Shown: in pieces, positions 41,112 to 50,107 of the stretch
Numbering within the stretch: the first letter of the stretch is position 1
Layout: every line of letters begins with the position of its first letter
Assembly (NCBI RefSeq): GCF_027947535.2
Contig: NZ_JAAGKO020000021.1
Span: 1 to 64,000, forward strand
DNA from: Streptantibioticus silvisoli
GTDB lineage: Bacteria > Actinomycetota > Actinomycetes > Streptomycetales > Streptomycetaceae
DNA length: 64,000 bases
Direction: 5' to 3'
Position numbers and translations under genes: made by a program
Notes under the pieces: generated by a model
Databases searched by the model: none
What the model was told of the DNA's origin: nothing
What the model saw: the letters and a program-made list of their open reading frames with translations, nothing else

Positions 41112-41163
41112 CGGCGGGATCGACTTCGAACGGCACGCTCGACCAGCGACCAAGGAGGCACGG

Positions 41164-43083
41164 GTGCCGCTGCTGACCCGTATCAAGGGACCGCGCGACC
41201 TCGACCGGCTCACCCAGGAACAGCTGGTGGAGCTGTCGGCCGACATCCGCACCTTCCTCGTCGAGGAGGTCTCCAAGACCGGCGGGCACCTCGGCCCGAA
41301 CCTGGGCGTGGTGGAGCTGACCATCGCCCTGCACCGGGTCTTCGAGTCGCCACGCGACACCATCCTCTTCGACACCGGTCACCAGAGCTACGTGCACAAG
41401 CTGCTCACCGGCCGCCAGGACTTCTCCCGCCTGAAGCGGGCCGGCGGCCTGTCCGGCTACCCCTCGCGCGCGGAGTCCGAGCACGACGTCATCGAGAACA
41501 GCCACGCCTCGACCGTGCTGGGCTGGGCCGACGGCATCGCCAAGGGCAACGAACGCCTCGGCCGCCGCGACCACGTCGTCGCGGTCATCGGCGACGGCGC
41601 GCTGACCGGCGGCATGGCCTGGGAGGCGCTGAACAACATCGCCGCCGCCAAGAACCGCCCGCTGGTCATCGTGGTCAACGACAACGAGTGGTCGTACTCG
41701 CCGACCATCGGCGGCCTCGCCGACCACCTCGCCACGCTGCGCACCACCGACGGCTACGAGCAGTTCCTGGCCCGCGCCAAGGAACTGCTGGAGCGCACCC
41801 CGGTCATCGGCCGCCCGCTGTACGAGACGCTGCACGGCGCGAAGAAGGGCCTGAAGGACTTCATCGCCCCGCAGGGCATGTTCGAGGACCTGGGCCTGAA
41901 GTACGTCGGCCCGATCGACGGACACGACGTGGCGGCGGTGGAGTCCGCGCTCCAGCGCGCCAAGCGGTTCGGCGGCCCGGTCATCGTGCACTGCCTGACG
42001 GAGAAGGGCCGCGGCTACACCCACGCCGAGCAGGACGAGACCGACCGCTTCCACGGCATCGGCCCGATCCACCCCGACACCGGCCTGCCGGTCGCCGAGG
42101 CCGGCCTGGACTGGACGTCGGTCTTCGGCGAGGAGATGGTCAAGCTCGGCCGCGAGCGCGAGGACATCGTCGCCATCACCGCCGCCATGCTCCACCCGGT
42201 GGGCCTGACCGGCTTCGCCAAGGAGTTCCCCGAGCGGGTCTACGACGTGGGCATCGCCGAGCAGCACGCCGCCACCTCCGCGGCCGGCCTGGCCACCGCC
42301 GGGCTGCACCCGGTGGTCGCGGTCTACGCCACCTTCCTCAACCGCGCCTTCGACCAGGTCCTGATGGACGTCGCACTGCACCGCTGCGGCGTCACCTTCG
42401 TACTGGACCGGGCCGGCGTCACCGGCTCCGACGGGCCCTCGCACAACGGCATGTGGGACATGTCGATCCTCCAGGTCGTCCCCGGCCTGCGGATCGCCGC
42501 CCCGCGCGACGCCGACCAGGTCCGCTCCCAGCTGCGCGAGGCCGTCGCGGTCCACGACGCGCCCACCGTGGTCCGCTACTCCAAGGGCGCGGTCGGCCCC
42601 GCCGTCACCGCGGTCGGCACCGTCGGCGGCATGGACGTGCTGCGCGCCCCCACCGGCGGCACCGACCCGGACGTGCTCGTCGTCTCGGTCGGCGCGCTGG
42701 CCCCGATGTGCCTGGAGATCGCCGAACTCCTCGACGCCCAGGGCATCTCCAGCACCGTCGTCGACCCGCGCTGGGTCAAGCCGGTCGACCCGGCGCTGCC
42801 CGGCCTCGCCGCCCGCCACCGGGTGGTCGTCACCGTCGAGGACAACGGCCGCACCGGCGGCGTCGGCAGCTGCGTGGCCCAGGCGCTGCGCGACGCCGAC
42901 GTGGACATGCCGGTGCGCGACTTCGGCATCCCGCAGGAGTTCCTGGAGCACGCCTCCCGCAAGGAGGTCATGGCCTCCGTCGGCCTGACCGCCCCGGACA
43001 TCGCCCGCCGCGTCACCGGGCTCGTCGCCCGCCTCGACGGCCGCGTCGAGGGCGTCACCACGGCCGGCGCCGTCCAGGACTGA
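41164..43083 (+). CDS. dxs: 1-Deoxy-D-xylulose-5-phosphate synthase
   Basis: The thiamine-diphosphate enzyme that condenses pyruvate and glyceraldehyde 3-phosphate, the entry step of the MEP isoprenoid pathway. The 639-residue length is normal. [16 protein letters not shown] near residue 143 is the ThDP/Mg motif. [18 protein letters not shown] near 360 carries the conserved Glu-Gln-His. The C-terminal transketolase domain contains [18 protein letters not shown] precedes the GTG. It is monocistronic between two strong terminators. Confidence 0.96.
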   Translation: MPLLTRIKGPRDLDRLTQEQLVELSADIRTFLVEEVSKTGGHLGPNLGVVELTIALHRVFESPRDTILFDTGHQSYVHKLLTGRQDFSRLKRAGGLSGYPSRAESEHDVIENSHASTVLGWADGIAKGNERLGRRDHVVAVIGDGALTGGMAWEALNNIAAAKNRPLVIVVNDNEWSYSPTIGGLADHLATLRTTDGYEQFLARAKELLERTPVIGRPLYETLHGAKKGLKDFIAPQGMFEDLGLKYVGPIDGHDVAAVESALQRAKRFGGPVIVHCLTEKGRGYTHAEQDETDRFHGIGPIHPDTGLPVAEAGLDWTSVFGEEMVKLGREREDIVAITAAMLHPVGLTGFAKEFPERVYDVGIAEQHAATSAAGLATAGLHPVVAVYATFLNRAFDQVLMDVALHRCGVTFVLDRAGVTGSDGPSHNGMWDMSILQVVPGLRIAAPRDADQVRSQLREAVAVHDAPTVVRYSKGAVGPAVTAVGTVGGMDVLRAPTGGTDPDVLVVSVGALAPMCLEIAELLDAQGISSTVVDPRWVKPVDPALPGLAARHRVVVTVEDNGRTGGVGSCVAQALRDADVDMPVRDFGIPQEFLEHASRKEVMASVGLTAPDIARRVTGLVARLDGRVEGVTTAGAVQD

Positions 43084-43099
43084 CCCGCCGCACTACCCC

Positions 43100-43141
43100 C
43101 GCCCCGGGCGGACCGCCAGTCCAGGTGGTCCGCCCGGGGCG
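43100..43141 (+). terminator. dxs terminator
   Basis: A perfect 15-bp stem (CGCCCCGGGCGGACC with GGTCCGCCCGGGGCG) lies 17 nt after the stop and is followed by TCTTC. Confidence 0.85.
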
Positions 43142-43250
43142 TCTTCACCGGCGCCGCGCGTCGATCCGGGGCGCCCGCCCGGCGGAATGCTCAGATGGCC
43201 GCCTGCGCGTCCCCGCCGCCGGGCGGGGCAACCGCCGTGGAGGCACGCCG

Positions 43251-44759
43251 ATGGGGACCCCGCCGCACCGTCCGGACGATCGCGCCCGCAGCCCGCTGCT
43301 GCGCACCAAGTCCGTCGAGCAGTCCATCCGCGACACCGAGGAGCCGGAGCACGCGCTGCGCAAGTCGCTGTCCGCGCTGGACCTGACCGTCTTCGGCGTC
43401 GGCGTGGTCATCGGCACCGGCATCTTCGTGCTCACCGGCCAGGTCGCCAGGTCCTACGCCGGTCCGGCGGTCGCGCTGTCCTTCGTCGCCGCCTCCGTCG
43501 TCTGCGGCCTGGCCGGGCTGTGCTACGCCGAGTTCGCCTCCACGGTGCCGGTCGCCGGATCGGCCTACACCTTCTCGTACGCCTCCATCGGCGAGCTGCC
43601 CGCCTGGATCATCGGCTGGGACCTGGTGCTCGAACTGGCACTGGGCTGCGCGGTGGTGGCCGTCGGCTGGTCGGGGTACATCCGCTCGCTGCTGGACACC
43701 GCCGGGGCGACGCTGCCGCAGGCGCTGTCGGGCACCAGCCCCGGCGGCGGCTTCGGCTTCGACCTGCTGGCCTTCCTGCTGGTGCTGGTCATCACCGGGG
43801 TGCTGGTGGTCGGCATGAAGCTGTCGGCCCGGGTGACGTCGGTCATCGTGGCCGTCAAGGTCGTGGTGGTGCTGATCGTCATCTTCGCCGGGCTGGGATA
43901 CGTCAAGAGCGCCAACTACCACCCGTTCCTGCCCCCGGCGCAGCCCACCGGCGGCAAGAACGGCCTCGGCGCGCCGCTGGTGCAGCTGATGACCGGCTAC
44001 ACCCCGACCACCTTCGGGGTCTGGGGCATCTTCAGCGCGGCGGCGGTGGTCTTCTTCGCGTTCATCGGCTTCGACATCGTCGCCACCGCCGCCGAGGAGA
44101 CCCACCGGCCGCAGCGCGACGTGCCGCGCGGCATCCTGGGATCGCTCATCATCTGCACGGTGCTCTACGTGGCCGTCTCGGTCGTGGTCACCGGCATGGA
44201 GAAGTACACCCGGCTGTCGGTCGACGCGCCGCTGGCCGACGCCTTCAAGGCGAACAACGCGCCGTTCTGGGCCGGGCTGATCAGCTTCGGCGCCGCGATC
44301 GGGCTCACCTCGGTCTGCATGATCCTGCTGCTGGGGCAGAGCCGGGTGTTCTTCGCCATGAGCCGCGACGGACTGCTGCCGCGGATGTTCTCCCAGGTCC
44401 ACCCGAACTACGGCACGCCGTACCGCTCGACGCTGCTGCTCGGCGTCATCGTGGCGGTGGTCGCCGGGTTCACCAGCATCTCGGAGCTGTCGGAGCTGGT
44501 GAACATCGGCACGCTGTTCGCCTTCGTGGTGGTCGCCATCGGGGTCGTCGTGCTGCGCCGCACCCGGCCCGACCTGCCGCGCGCCTTCCGCACCCCCCTG
44601 GTGCCCCTGGTGCCGGTGCTGTCGGTGGCCGCCTCGCTGTGGCTGATGATCAACCTGCCGGCCGAGACGTGGCTGCGGTTCGGCGTGTGGATGCTCGTCG
44701 GCTTCGTGGTCTATTTCGCCTACGGCAAGGGGCACAGCCGGCTCGGCCGCGGCCGCTGA
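43251..44759 (+). CDS. APC-family amino acid permease
   Basis: A 502-residue membrane protein of the amino acid-polyamine-organocation superfamily (cationic amino acid transporter-like). The first helix has GVGVVIGTGIFVLTG with the substrate-binding unwound GTG. EFASTVPVAGSAYTFSY follows, and about twelve helices in total. FIGFDIVATAAEETHRPQRDVP near residue 280 is typical of CAT-type permeases. GGAGG precedes the ATG at 43251; the frame continues upstream into the dxs terminator without sense. The substrate is probably an amino acid, not further defined. Confidence 0.9.
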   Translation: MGTPPHRPDDRARSPLLRTKSVEQSIRDTEEPEHALRKSLSALDLTVFGVGVVIGTGIFVLTGQVARSYAGPAVALSFVAASVVCGLAGLCYAEFASTVPVAGSAYTFSYASIGELPAWIIGWDLVLELALGCAVVAVGWSGYIRSLLDTAGATLPQALSGTSPGGGFGFDLLAFLLVLVITGVLVVGMKLSARVTSVIVAVKVVVVLIVIFAGLGYVKSANYHPFLPPAQPTGGKNGLGAPLVQLMTGYTPTTFGVWGIFSAAAVVFFAFIGFDIVATAAEETHRPQRDVPRGILGSLIICTVLYVAVSVVVTGMEKYTRLSVDAPLADAFKANNAPFWAGLISFGAAIGLTSVCMILLLGQSRVFFAMSRDGLLPRMFSQVHPNYGTPYRSTLLLGVIVAVVAGFTSISELSELVNIGTLFAFVVVAIGVVVLRRTRPDLPRAFRTPLVPLVPVLSVAASLWLMINLPAETWLRFGVWMLVGFVVYFAYGKGHSRLGRGR

Positions 44760-44934
44760 CGAACGCCGGAGCGGTCCGGGCGGCGGTGCGGCCCGGCGGC
44801 CGGTGCGGTACCGGACCCGGTGGCACCGGCCGGTGCGACGCGGCTGGTGACCGGTGGGACCGGTGCGGCGGGCGGGACGGCGGCTCGTCCCGTTCGATGG
44901 TCTGGCACGGTGAACCGTGGGTAGGTTGGACCGC

Positions 44935-46446
44935 ATGCCCGCCGCCGCACGCTCCCCCGGTATCACCAGGGCGAAACCGCCGATGCCTCGCGACGGCGGA
45001 CCGTCGGCGGTCCTGAGGGCGGCGGTGCCGGCCGGACGGCACTACTGGCGCGGGCTGCTGCCGCTGCTCGCGGCGGTGGCCGCGCTGACCCACCTGCCGT
45101 CGTTCCTGCACGTGGTGTGGAACCCCGACGAGGGCTTCCTGGCCACCGAGGCCCGACTGCTGTCGCACGGCGGAGTGCTCTACCAGACGGTGGTCGACCG
45201 CAAGCCGCCGCTCGTCCCGTGGCTCTACGAGGGCGCCCTGCGGCTGTTCGGCGACACCTCGCTGTGGCCGCTGAAGGTCCTCGCGCTCGCCGCCCACCTG
45301 GCCACCGCCGCGCTGCTGGCCTCGCTGGCCCGGCGCCGCTGGTCGGACCGGGCCGGGGTGCTGGCCGGGGTGGGCTACCTGCTGGTCTCCATCGGCCTGG
45401 CGCCGGAGGACTCCCAGGCGGCGACGTTCGAGGTCTTCATGCTGCCGTGGACCGTCGCCGCCTTCTGGTGCGCCGACCGCCGCCGCTGGGCGCCGGCCGG
45501 GCTCGCGGTGGCCGGCGCGGTGCTGACCAAGCAGACCGGCGGCGCGGTGCTGCTGCCGGTGCTGTGGATGCTGTGGCGCAGCGGTCCGCACGCCCGGCGC
45601 GGTCGCGGAGCCGCGGCGCTGGCGGCGGGCTTCGCGGTGCCGCTGCTGGCCGCCGCGAGCGCCCTGGGCTTCTCCCGCTTCGTCTTCTGGACGGTCACCG
45701 GTTCCGGGTCCTACGTCTCCGCCTCCGGGGCCTGGCTGGCGGTGGCCGGCCGCGGCCTGGGCAACGCGGGGATCGTGGCGGCCGCCTGCGCCGGGTTCCT
45801 GGTGCCCGCGGCGGTGGCCGTGCGGCGCCGGACGCCCGGCACCGGGGACGGCGACCTGTGGGTCTGGCTGGCGGCCTCGGCGGTCGCGGTGGTCACCGGG
45901 TTCCAGTTCTACGGCCACTACTACCTCCAGCTGCTGCCGCCCCTGGTGCTGATCGGCGTCGCGGCGCTGCGCGGCCTGCCGCGCTGGCGCCGTCCCGCGC
46001 TGGCCTGGACCGCGCTGGCCGCCTGCGGCTTCCTGGCCTGGGGGCTCGCCGCCCCGCCCTCGGGGCTGAGCCACTCCGGTTCGGTGGCCGCCGCCGTCAG
46101 CGACCGCACCGCCCCCGGCGAGCGGGTCCTGGTGTGGGGCATGCACCCGGAGGTCTACTGGCTCGCGCACCGCCCGCCGGCCAGCCGGTACCTCACCGCC
46201 GGATTCCTGACCAACTTCAGCGGTGGCCGCGACGGCGCCCGGGTGGGGGAGCGGTACGCGGTGCCCGGCGCGTGGCAGACGTTCCGCGACGAGATGCGCC
46301 GGCACCCGCCCGGCCTGGTCGTCGACGACTCCCGCGGCCAGCCCTACGGCCCCGCCCAGGTGCCGGCCTTCCGCGACCTGCTGCGCCGGCGCTACCGCCC
46401 GGTCGCCACCTGCGACGGCGCGGTGCTGTACGCCCTGCGCCGCTGA
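44935..46446 (+). CDS. GT-C membrane glycosyltransferase (GT39/ArnT-like)
   Basis: A 503-residue protein with about ten to eleven helices. A first extracytoplasmic loop carries NPDEGFLATEARLLSHGG, the acidic Asp-Glu motif by which GT-C enzymes act on polyprenyl-phosphate sugar donors. It probably transfers a sugar to a lipid or protein at the outer face of the membrane; acceptor and donor are unknown. I chose the ATG at 44935; a GTG at 44917 is also in frame. It converges with the NYN-like gene 30 bp downstream. Confidence 0.78.
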   Translation: MPAAARSPGITRAKPPMPRDGGPSAVLRAAVPAGRHYWRGLLPLLAAVAALTHLPSFLHVVWNPDEGFLATEARLLSHGGVLYQTVVDRKPPLVPWLYEGALRLFGDTSLWPLKVLALAAHLATAALLASLARRRWSDRAGVLAGVGYLLVSIGLAPEDSQAATFEVFMLPWTVAAFWCADRRRWAPAGLAVAGAVLTKQTGGAVLLPVLWMLWRSGPHARRGRGAAALAAGFAVPLLAAASALGFSRFVFWTVTGSGSYVSASGAWLAVAGRGLGNAGIVAAACAGFLVPAAVAVRRRTPGTGDGDLWVWLAASAVAVVTGFQFYGHYYLQLLPPLVLIGVAALRGLPRWRRPALAWTALAACGFLAWGLAAPPSGLSHSGSVAAAVSDRTAPGERVLVWGMHPEVYWLAHRPPASRYLTAGFLTNFSGGRDGARVGERYAVPGAWQTFRDEMRRHPPGLVVDDSRGQPYGPAQVPAFRDLLRRRYRPVATCDGAVLYALRR

Positions 46447-46476
46447 GACGGCACCGGCGGCGGACCCGGGCGTCCG

Positions 46477-46887
46477 TCAGCTCCGGACCGCCTTCGGGCC
46501 GGCGCTGACGGCGCCGTGCACCCGGGCGCGCTCGCGCAGGGCGCGGTCGGCGGTGATCAGCAGCACCGGGCGGCCGGGGTGGTCGTGCGCCGCGCGGGCG
46601 ATCAGCTCGACCATGTGGTCGTCACCGCTGCCCGGCGCGGACGCCACGGCGACGCCGTCGACCGGCGGCACCCCGCGGGCGGCGCCCTCGACGACCAGCA
46701 GCAGCTCCAGCGGGCCGTGGCGGGCGAACCGCGGCACGTCGGCGCGTTCCGGCAGACCGCTGCCGGCCAGCGGTGCCAGCGCGTCGCGCAGCCGGACCGT
46801 GGCCGCGTGCCGGTCGCGCCACCAGCCGTCCGGCACCGAGCCGACGGTGTTGGCGGCGTCGACCACGACCAGCGGCAGAGGGTCCAT
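46477..46887 (-). CDS. NYN/PIN-like domain protein
   Basis: A 136-residue protein. LPLVVVDAANTVGSVPDGWWRDR at the N-terminus gives the first Asp and Asn of a NYN/PIN-type nuclease fold, and VLLITADRALRERA near residue 105 supplies a later Asp. Such proteins are small RNA-processing nucleases or nuclease-like proteins. A central VEGAARGVPPVDG replaces part of the usual acidic set, so activity is uncertain. The ATG at 46887 follows GGTAGGG. It is divergent from the DsbA-like gene, 80 bp away. Confidence 0.7.
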   Translation of the reverse strand: MDPLPLVVVDAANTVGSVPDGWWRDRHAATVRLRDALAPLAGSGLPERADVPRFARHGPLELLLVVEGAARGVPPVDGVAVASAPGSGDDHMVELIARAAHDHPGRPVLLITADRALRERARVHGAVSAGPKAVRS

Positions 46888-46967
46888 ATCCCTACCCTGC
46901 CAGACGGGCCGTTAAGCCGACGGTGGTATACAGGCGCGGTACGTCTGACGGCAGGACGCAGGAAACG

Positions 46968-47795
46968 ATGGGACGCGTGATGGCAGAGTCCAAGGGGTCG
47001 CAGGACGCCAAGGGGCAGCAGCAGCCGACGCCTTCGGGCACGGCCGGCGCCCGGCGCACCGGTTGGAGCCGGTGGCGGCCCTACTCGACGGCGATCGTCG
47101 GTGTGGCGGCGGTGTTCGCCGTCTCGGCGGTGATCGGCTCGCACGTACGCGGCGGCGAGACCACCAACGTCAAGATCCCCAACGGGATGCCCTCCACCGC
47201 ACCGCAGGACCTCGCGGTCCCGGTGAAGCCGGCCGTTCCGGTGACGGTGACGGTCTACGAGGACCTGCGCGACCCGCAGTCCAAGGCCTTCGCCGAGCAG
47301 TGGAAGCCGACGTTCGACAACCTCCTCGACTCCGGCCGGGCGGAGATCGCCTACCGCCTGGTCACCACCAGTGACACCGCGCACGGCGGCAAGGGCGCGC
47401 TGTACGCGGCCAACGCGGCCGCCTGCGCGCAGGACCAGGGCAAGGCGCAGTTCGTCTCCTACGTCAACGAGCTGTGGAAGAAGCAGCCCGCCGACATCAC
47501 TGACGACAAGTTCGCCAGCCTGCCCTACCTGGAGAAGCTCGGCCACCACGTGCACGACATGCAGGCCAGCCTGTTCGTGCCGTGCGTGCAGAGCCTCGAC
47601 CACCAGGGCTGGGTCCGCGCCTCGCAGGCGGACTACACCAAGGCCGGCCTCGGCGCGGTGCCGGTGATCCAGATCAACGGCACCACGGTGAACCCGCTCC
47701 AGCAGCACCTGACCCCGGCGAAGCTCGACGCGCTGGTCAAGAAGGCCCTCGGCCAGGTGATGGCCAGCGCCTCGCCCACGCCGGCCGCCTCCTGA
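46968..47795 (+). CDS. Membrane-anchored DsbA/thioredoxin-fold protein lacking CxxC
   Basis: A 275-residue protein with a cytosolic tail, one helix at about residues 42-62 and an extracytoplasmic thioredoxin-fold domain. VTVTVYEDLRDPQSKAF is clearly the DsbA/Com1 active-site segment, but the usual CPYC has become DPQS, so both redox cysteines are gone. Later segments (AAACAQDQGKAQFVSYVNELW, VPVIQINGTTV with the cis-Pro) keep the fold. It probably binds or chaperones rather than oxidises. The ATG at 46968 follows AGGAAACG; the ATG at 46980 is an alternative. Two terminator hairpins follow. Confidence 0.85.
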   Translation: MGRVMAESKGSQDAKGQQQPTPSGTAGARRTGWSRWRPYSTAIVGVAAVFAVSAVIGSHVRGGETTNVKIPNGMPSTAPQDLAVPVKPAVPVTVTVYEDLRDPQSKAFAEQWKPTFDNLLDSGRAEIAYRLVTTSDTAHGGKGALYAANAAACAQDQGKAQFVSYVNELWKKQPADITDDKFASLPYLEKLGHHVHDMQASLFVPCVQSLDHQGWVRASQADYTKAGLGAVPVIQINGTTVNPLQQHLTPAKLDALVKKALGQVMASASPTPAAS

Positions 47796-47811
47796 CCCGG
47801 CACCGCCGTAC

Positions 47812-47842
47812 GACGGCCCCCGCGCCCGGCGCGGGGGCCGTC
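47812..47842 (+). terminator. Terminator after the DsbA-like gene
   Basis: A near-continuous 15-bp stem (GACGGCCCCCGCGCC with GGCGCGGGGGCCGTC) lies 16 nt after the stop. Confidence 0.8.
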
Positions 47843-47878
47843 GGCCGTTCCGGGGCCCGGTACGGCCCCTGACAGCGC

Positions 47879-47922
47879 CAGGGGCCGTCCGTGGGGATCA
47901 ACTCCCTCACGGACGGCCCCTG
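47879..47922. terminator. Second, bidirectional terminator
   Basis: A perfect 15-bp stem (CAGGGGCCGTCCGTG with CACGGACGGCCCCTG) and a 14-nt loop lie between the convergent DsbA-like and fadB genes. It probably serves both. Confidence 0.8.
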
Positions 47923-47977
47923 TTGACGTTGCGCCCGGCACGGCGCCGTACAGCGCCCCGCACCGGCCGTCAGGCCG

Positions 47978-50107
47978 TCAGGCCGGAACGCTGGCCACAC
48001 CCGGCGCCAGGAACGGCTTGCCGTTGACCCGCTGCGAGACGCCCTCGCGGTCCAGGTACGGCGTGATGCCGCCCAGGTGGAAGGGCCAGCCGGCGCCGGT
48101 GATCAGGCACAGGTCGATGTCCTGCGCCTCGGCGACCACGCCCTCCGCCAGCATCAGGCCGATCTCCTGCGCGACCGCGTCCAGCACCCGCGTGCGCACC
48201 TGCTCCTCGTTCAGCGCGGTGCCGCCCTGGGTCAGCAGCGCCAGCACCGACGGGTCCAGCTCCGGCTTGCCGGAGTCGTGCAGGTAGAAGCCGCGCTTGC
48301 CCGCCTCCACGACCGCCTTGAGGTTCGGCGAGACGGTGAAGCGGTCCGGGAAGTGGCCGTGCAGCGTCTCGGAGACGTGCAGGCCGATCGCCGGGCCGAC
48401 CAGCTCCAGCAGCACCAGCGGCGACATCGGCAGGCCCAGCGGCTCGATGGCGCGCTCGGCCACCGCGATCTCGGTGCCCTCGTCGATGACGTTCTGGATC
48501 TCGCCCATGAAGCGGGTCAGGATGCGGTTGACCACGAACGCCGGGGCGTCCTTGACCAGCACCGCGGTCTTCTTCAGCTTCCTGGCGACCGCGAACGCGG
48601 TGGCCAGCGAGGAGTCGTCGGTGCGCTCGCCGCGCACGATCTCCAGCAGCGGCAGGACGGCGACCGGGTTGAAGAAGTGGAAGCCGACGACCCGCTCGGG
48701 GTGCTTGAGCTGCGAGGCCATCTCCGAGACCGACAGCGAGGAGGTGTTGGTCGCCAGGATCGCGTGCTCGGAGACGACCGCCTCGACCTCGGCGAACACC
48801 TTCTGCTTGACGCCGATCTCCTCGAAGACCGCCTCGATGACGAAGTCCGCGTCGCCGAACGCGGCGGCCTTGTCCAGCGAGCCGCTCACCAGGCCCTTGA
48901 GCCGGTTGGCCCGGTCGCTGGTGATCCGGCCCTTCAGCAGCAGCTTGTCGATCTCGCCGTGGACGTAGCCCACGCCCTTGTCGACCCGCTCCTGGTCGAT
49001 GTCGGTGAGCACCACCGGCACCTCCAGGCGCCGGGCGAACAGCATCGCCAGCTGCGAGGCCATCAGGCCCGCGCCGACCACGCCGACCTTGGTGACCGGC
49101 CGCGCCAGGCCCTTGTCCGGCGCGCCGGCCGGCCGCTTGGCGCGCTTCTGCACCAGGTTGAACGCGTAGATGCCGCTGCGCAGTTCGCCGCCCATGATGA
49201 GGTCGGCCAGCGCCTCGCTCTCCGCCGCGAAGCCCGCCTCCAGGTCGGCGTCCTTGGCGGCGGCGATGATGTCCAGCGCCTTGTAGGCGGCCGGGGCCGC
49301 GCCGTGCACCTTGCTGTCCGCGACGGCCCGGCCGTGCTCGACGGCCTGGTCCCAGGCCGCGCCGCGGTCGATGTGCGGGCGCACGACCTCCAGCTCGCCG
49401 CGCAGCACCGCGGCGGTCCACAGCAGGGACTGCTCCAGGAAGTCCGCGCCCTCGAAGATCGCGTCGGCGATACCGAGCTCCTGGACCTGCTCGCCCTTCA
49501 GCTGGCGGTTCTGGTTCAGCGAGTTCTCGATGATGACGCTGATCGCGCGCTGCGGGCCGATCAGGTTCGGCAGCAGCACGCAGCCGCCCCAGCCGGGCAC
49601 CAGGCCGAGGAAGACCTCCGGCAGTGAGAACGCCGGCAGCGCGGCGGAGACGGTGCGGTAGGTGCAGTGCAGCCCGACCTCGACACCGCCGCCCATCGCG
49701 GCGCCGTTGTAGTACGCGAAGCTGGGCACCGTCAGCTGCGACAGCCGCTTGAAGACGTCGTGGCCGCCCCGGCCGATGGCCAGCGCGTCCTCGCGGCGCC
49801 CGAGCAGTTCGACGCCCTTGAGGTCGGCGCCGACCGCGAAGATGAACGGCTTGCCGGTGATGCCGACGCCGACGATCTCGCCGTCGCCCGCCTCCCGCTC
49901 GACCTGGTCGATCGCCGCGTCGAGGTTGGCCAGCGACTGCGGGCCGAAGGTGGTCGGCTTGGTGTGGTCCAGGCCGTTGTCCAGCGTGATCAGCGCGAAC
50001 TTCCCGCGCACGTCGGGCAGTTCGAGGTGGCGGACGTGGGCGCTGGTGACCACCTCGTCCGGGAACAGCGCGGCGGCGCCCTGCAACAGCTCAGCGGTGG
50101 TGGTCAC
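47978..50107 (-). CDS. fadB: Fatty-acid oxidation multifunctional enzyme (enoyl-CoA hydratase/3-hydroxyacyl-CoA dehydrogenase)
   Basis: A 709-residue beta-oxidation enzyme. The N-terminal crotonase domain has AAMGGGVEVGL near residue 125 and LPEVFLGLVPGWGG near 155 with the catalytic Glu. The NAD domain starts at VGVVGAGLMASQLA near residue 345, where Ser-Gln replaces the usual Gly-x-Gly of GxGxMGxGIA. The dehydrogenase His is in VGFHFFNPV near residue 470. The GTG at 50107 overlaps the thiolase stop by 4 nt, so the two are translationally coupled. A shared terminator follows. Confidence 0.93.
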   Translation of the reverse strand: MTTTAELLQGAAALFPDEVVTSAHVRHLELPDVRGKFALITLDNGLDHTKPTTFGPQSLANLDAAIDQVEREAGDGEIVGVGITGKPFIFAVGADLKGVELLGRREDALAIGRGGHDVFKRLSQLTVPSFAYYNGAAMGGGVEVGLHCTYRTVSAALPAFSLPEVFLGLVPGWGGCVLLPNLIGPQRAISVIIENSLNQNRQLKGEQVQELGIADAIFEGADFLEQSLLWTAAVLRGELEVVRPHIDRGAAWDQAVEHGRAVADSKVHGAAPAAYKALDIIAAAKDADLEAGFAAESEALADLIMGGELRSGIYAFNLVQKRAKRPAGAPDKGLARPVTKVGVVGAGLMASQLAMLFARRLEVPVVLTDIDQERVDKGVGYVHGEIDKLLLKGRITSDRANRLKGLVSGSLDKAAAFGDADFVIEAVFEEIGVKQKVFAEVEAVVSEHAILATNTSSLSVSEMASQLKHPERVVGFHFFNPVAVLPLLEIVRGERTDDSSLATAFAVARKLKKTAVLVKDAPAFVVNRILTRFMGEIQNVIDEGTEIAVAERAIEPLGLPMSPLVLLELVGPAIGLHVSETLHGHFPDRFTVSPNLKAVVEAGKRGFYLHDSGKPELDPSVLALLTQGGTALNEEQVRTRVLDAVAQEIGLMLAEGVVAEAQDIDLCLITGAGWPFHLGGITPYLDREGVSQRVNGKPFLAPGVASVPA

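Noticed and set aside
39286-42951. Very long minus-strand open frame antisense to xylH and dxs
   Set aside because: Its translation is a compositional mirror of two secure plus-strand genes (runs of Arg/Gly/Asp/His) with no motif; a typical high-GC shadow.
43191-44966. Long minus-strand frame across the APC permease gene
   Set aside because: Antisense shadow with His/Asp/Gln-rich composition and no domain.
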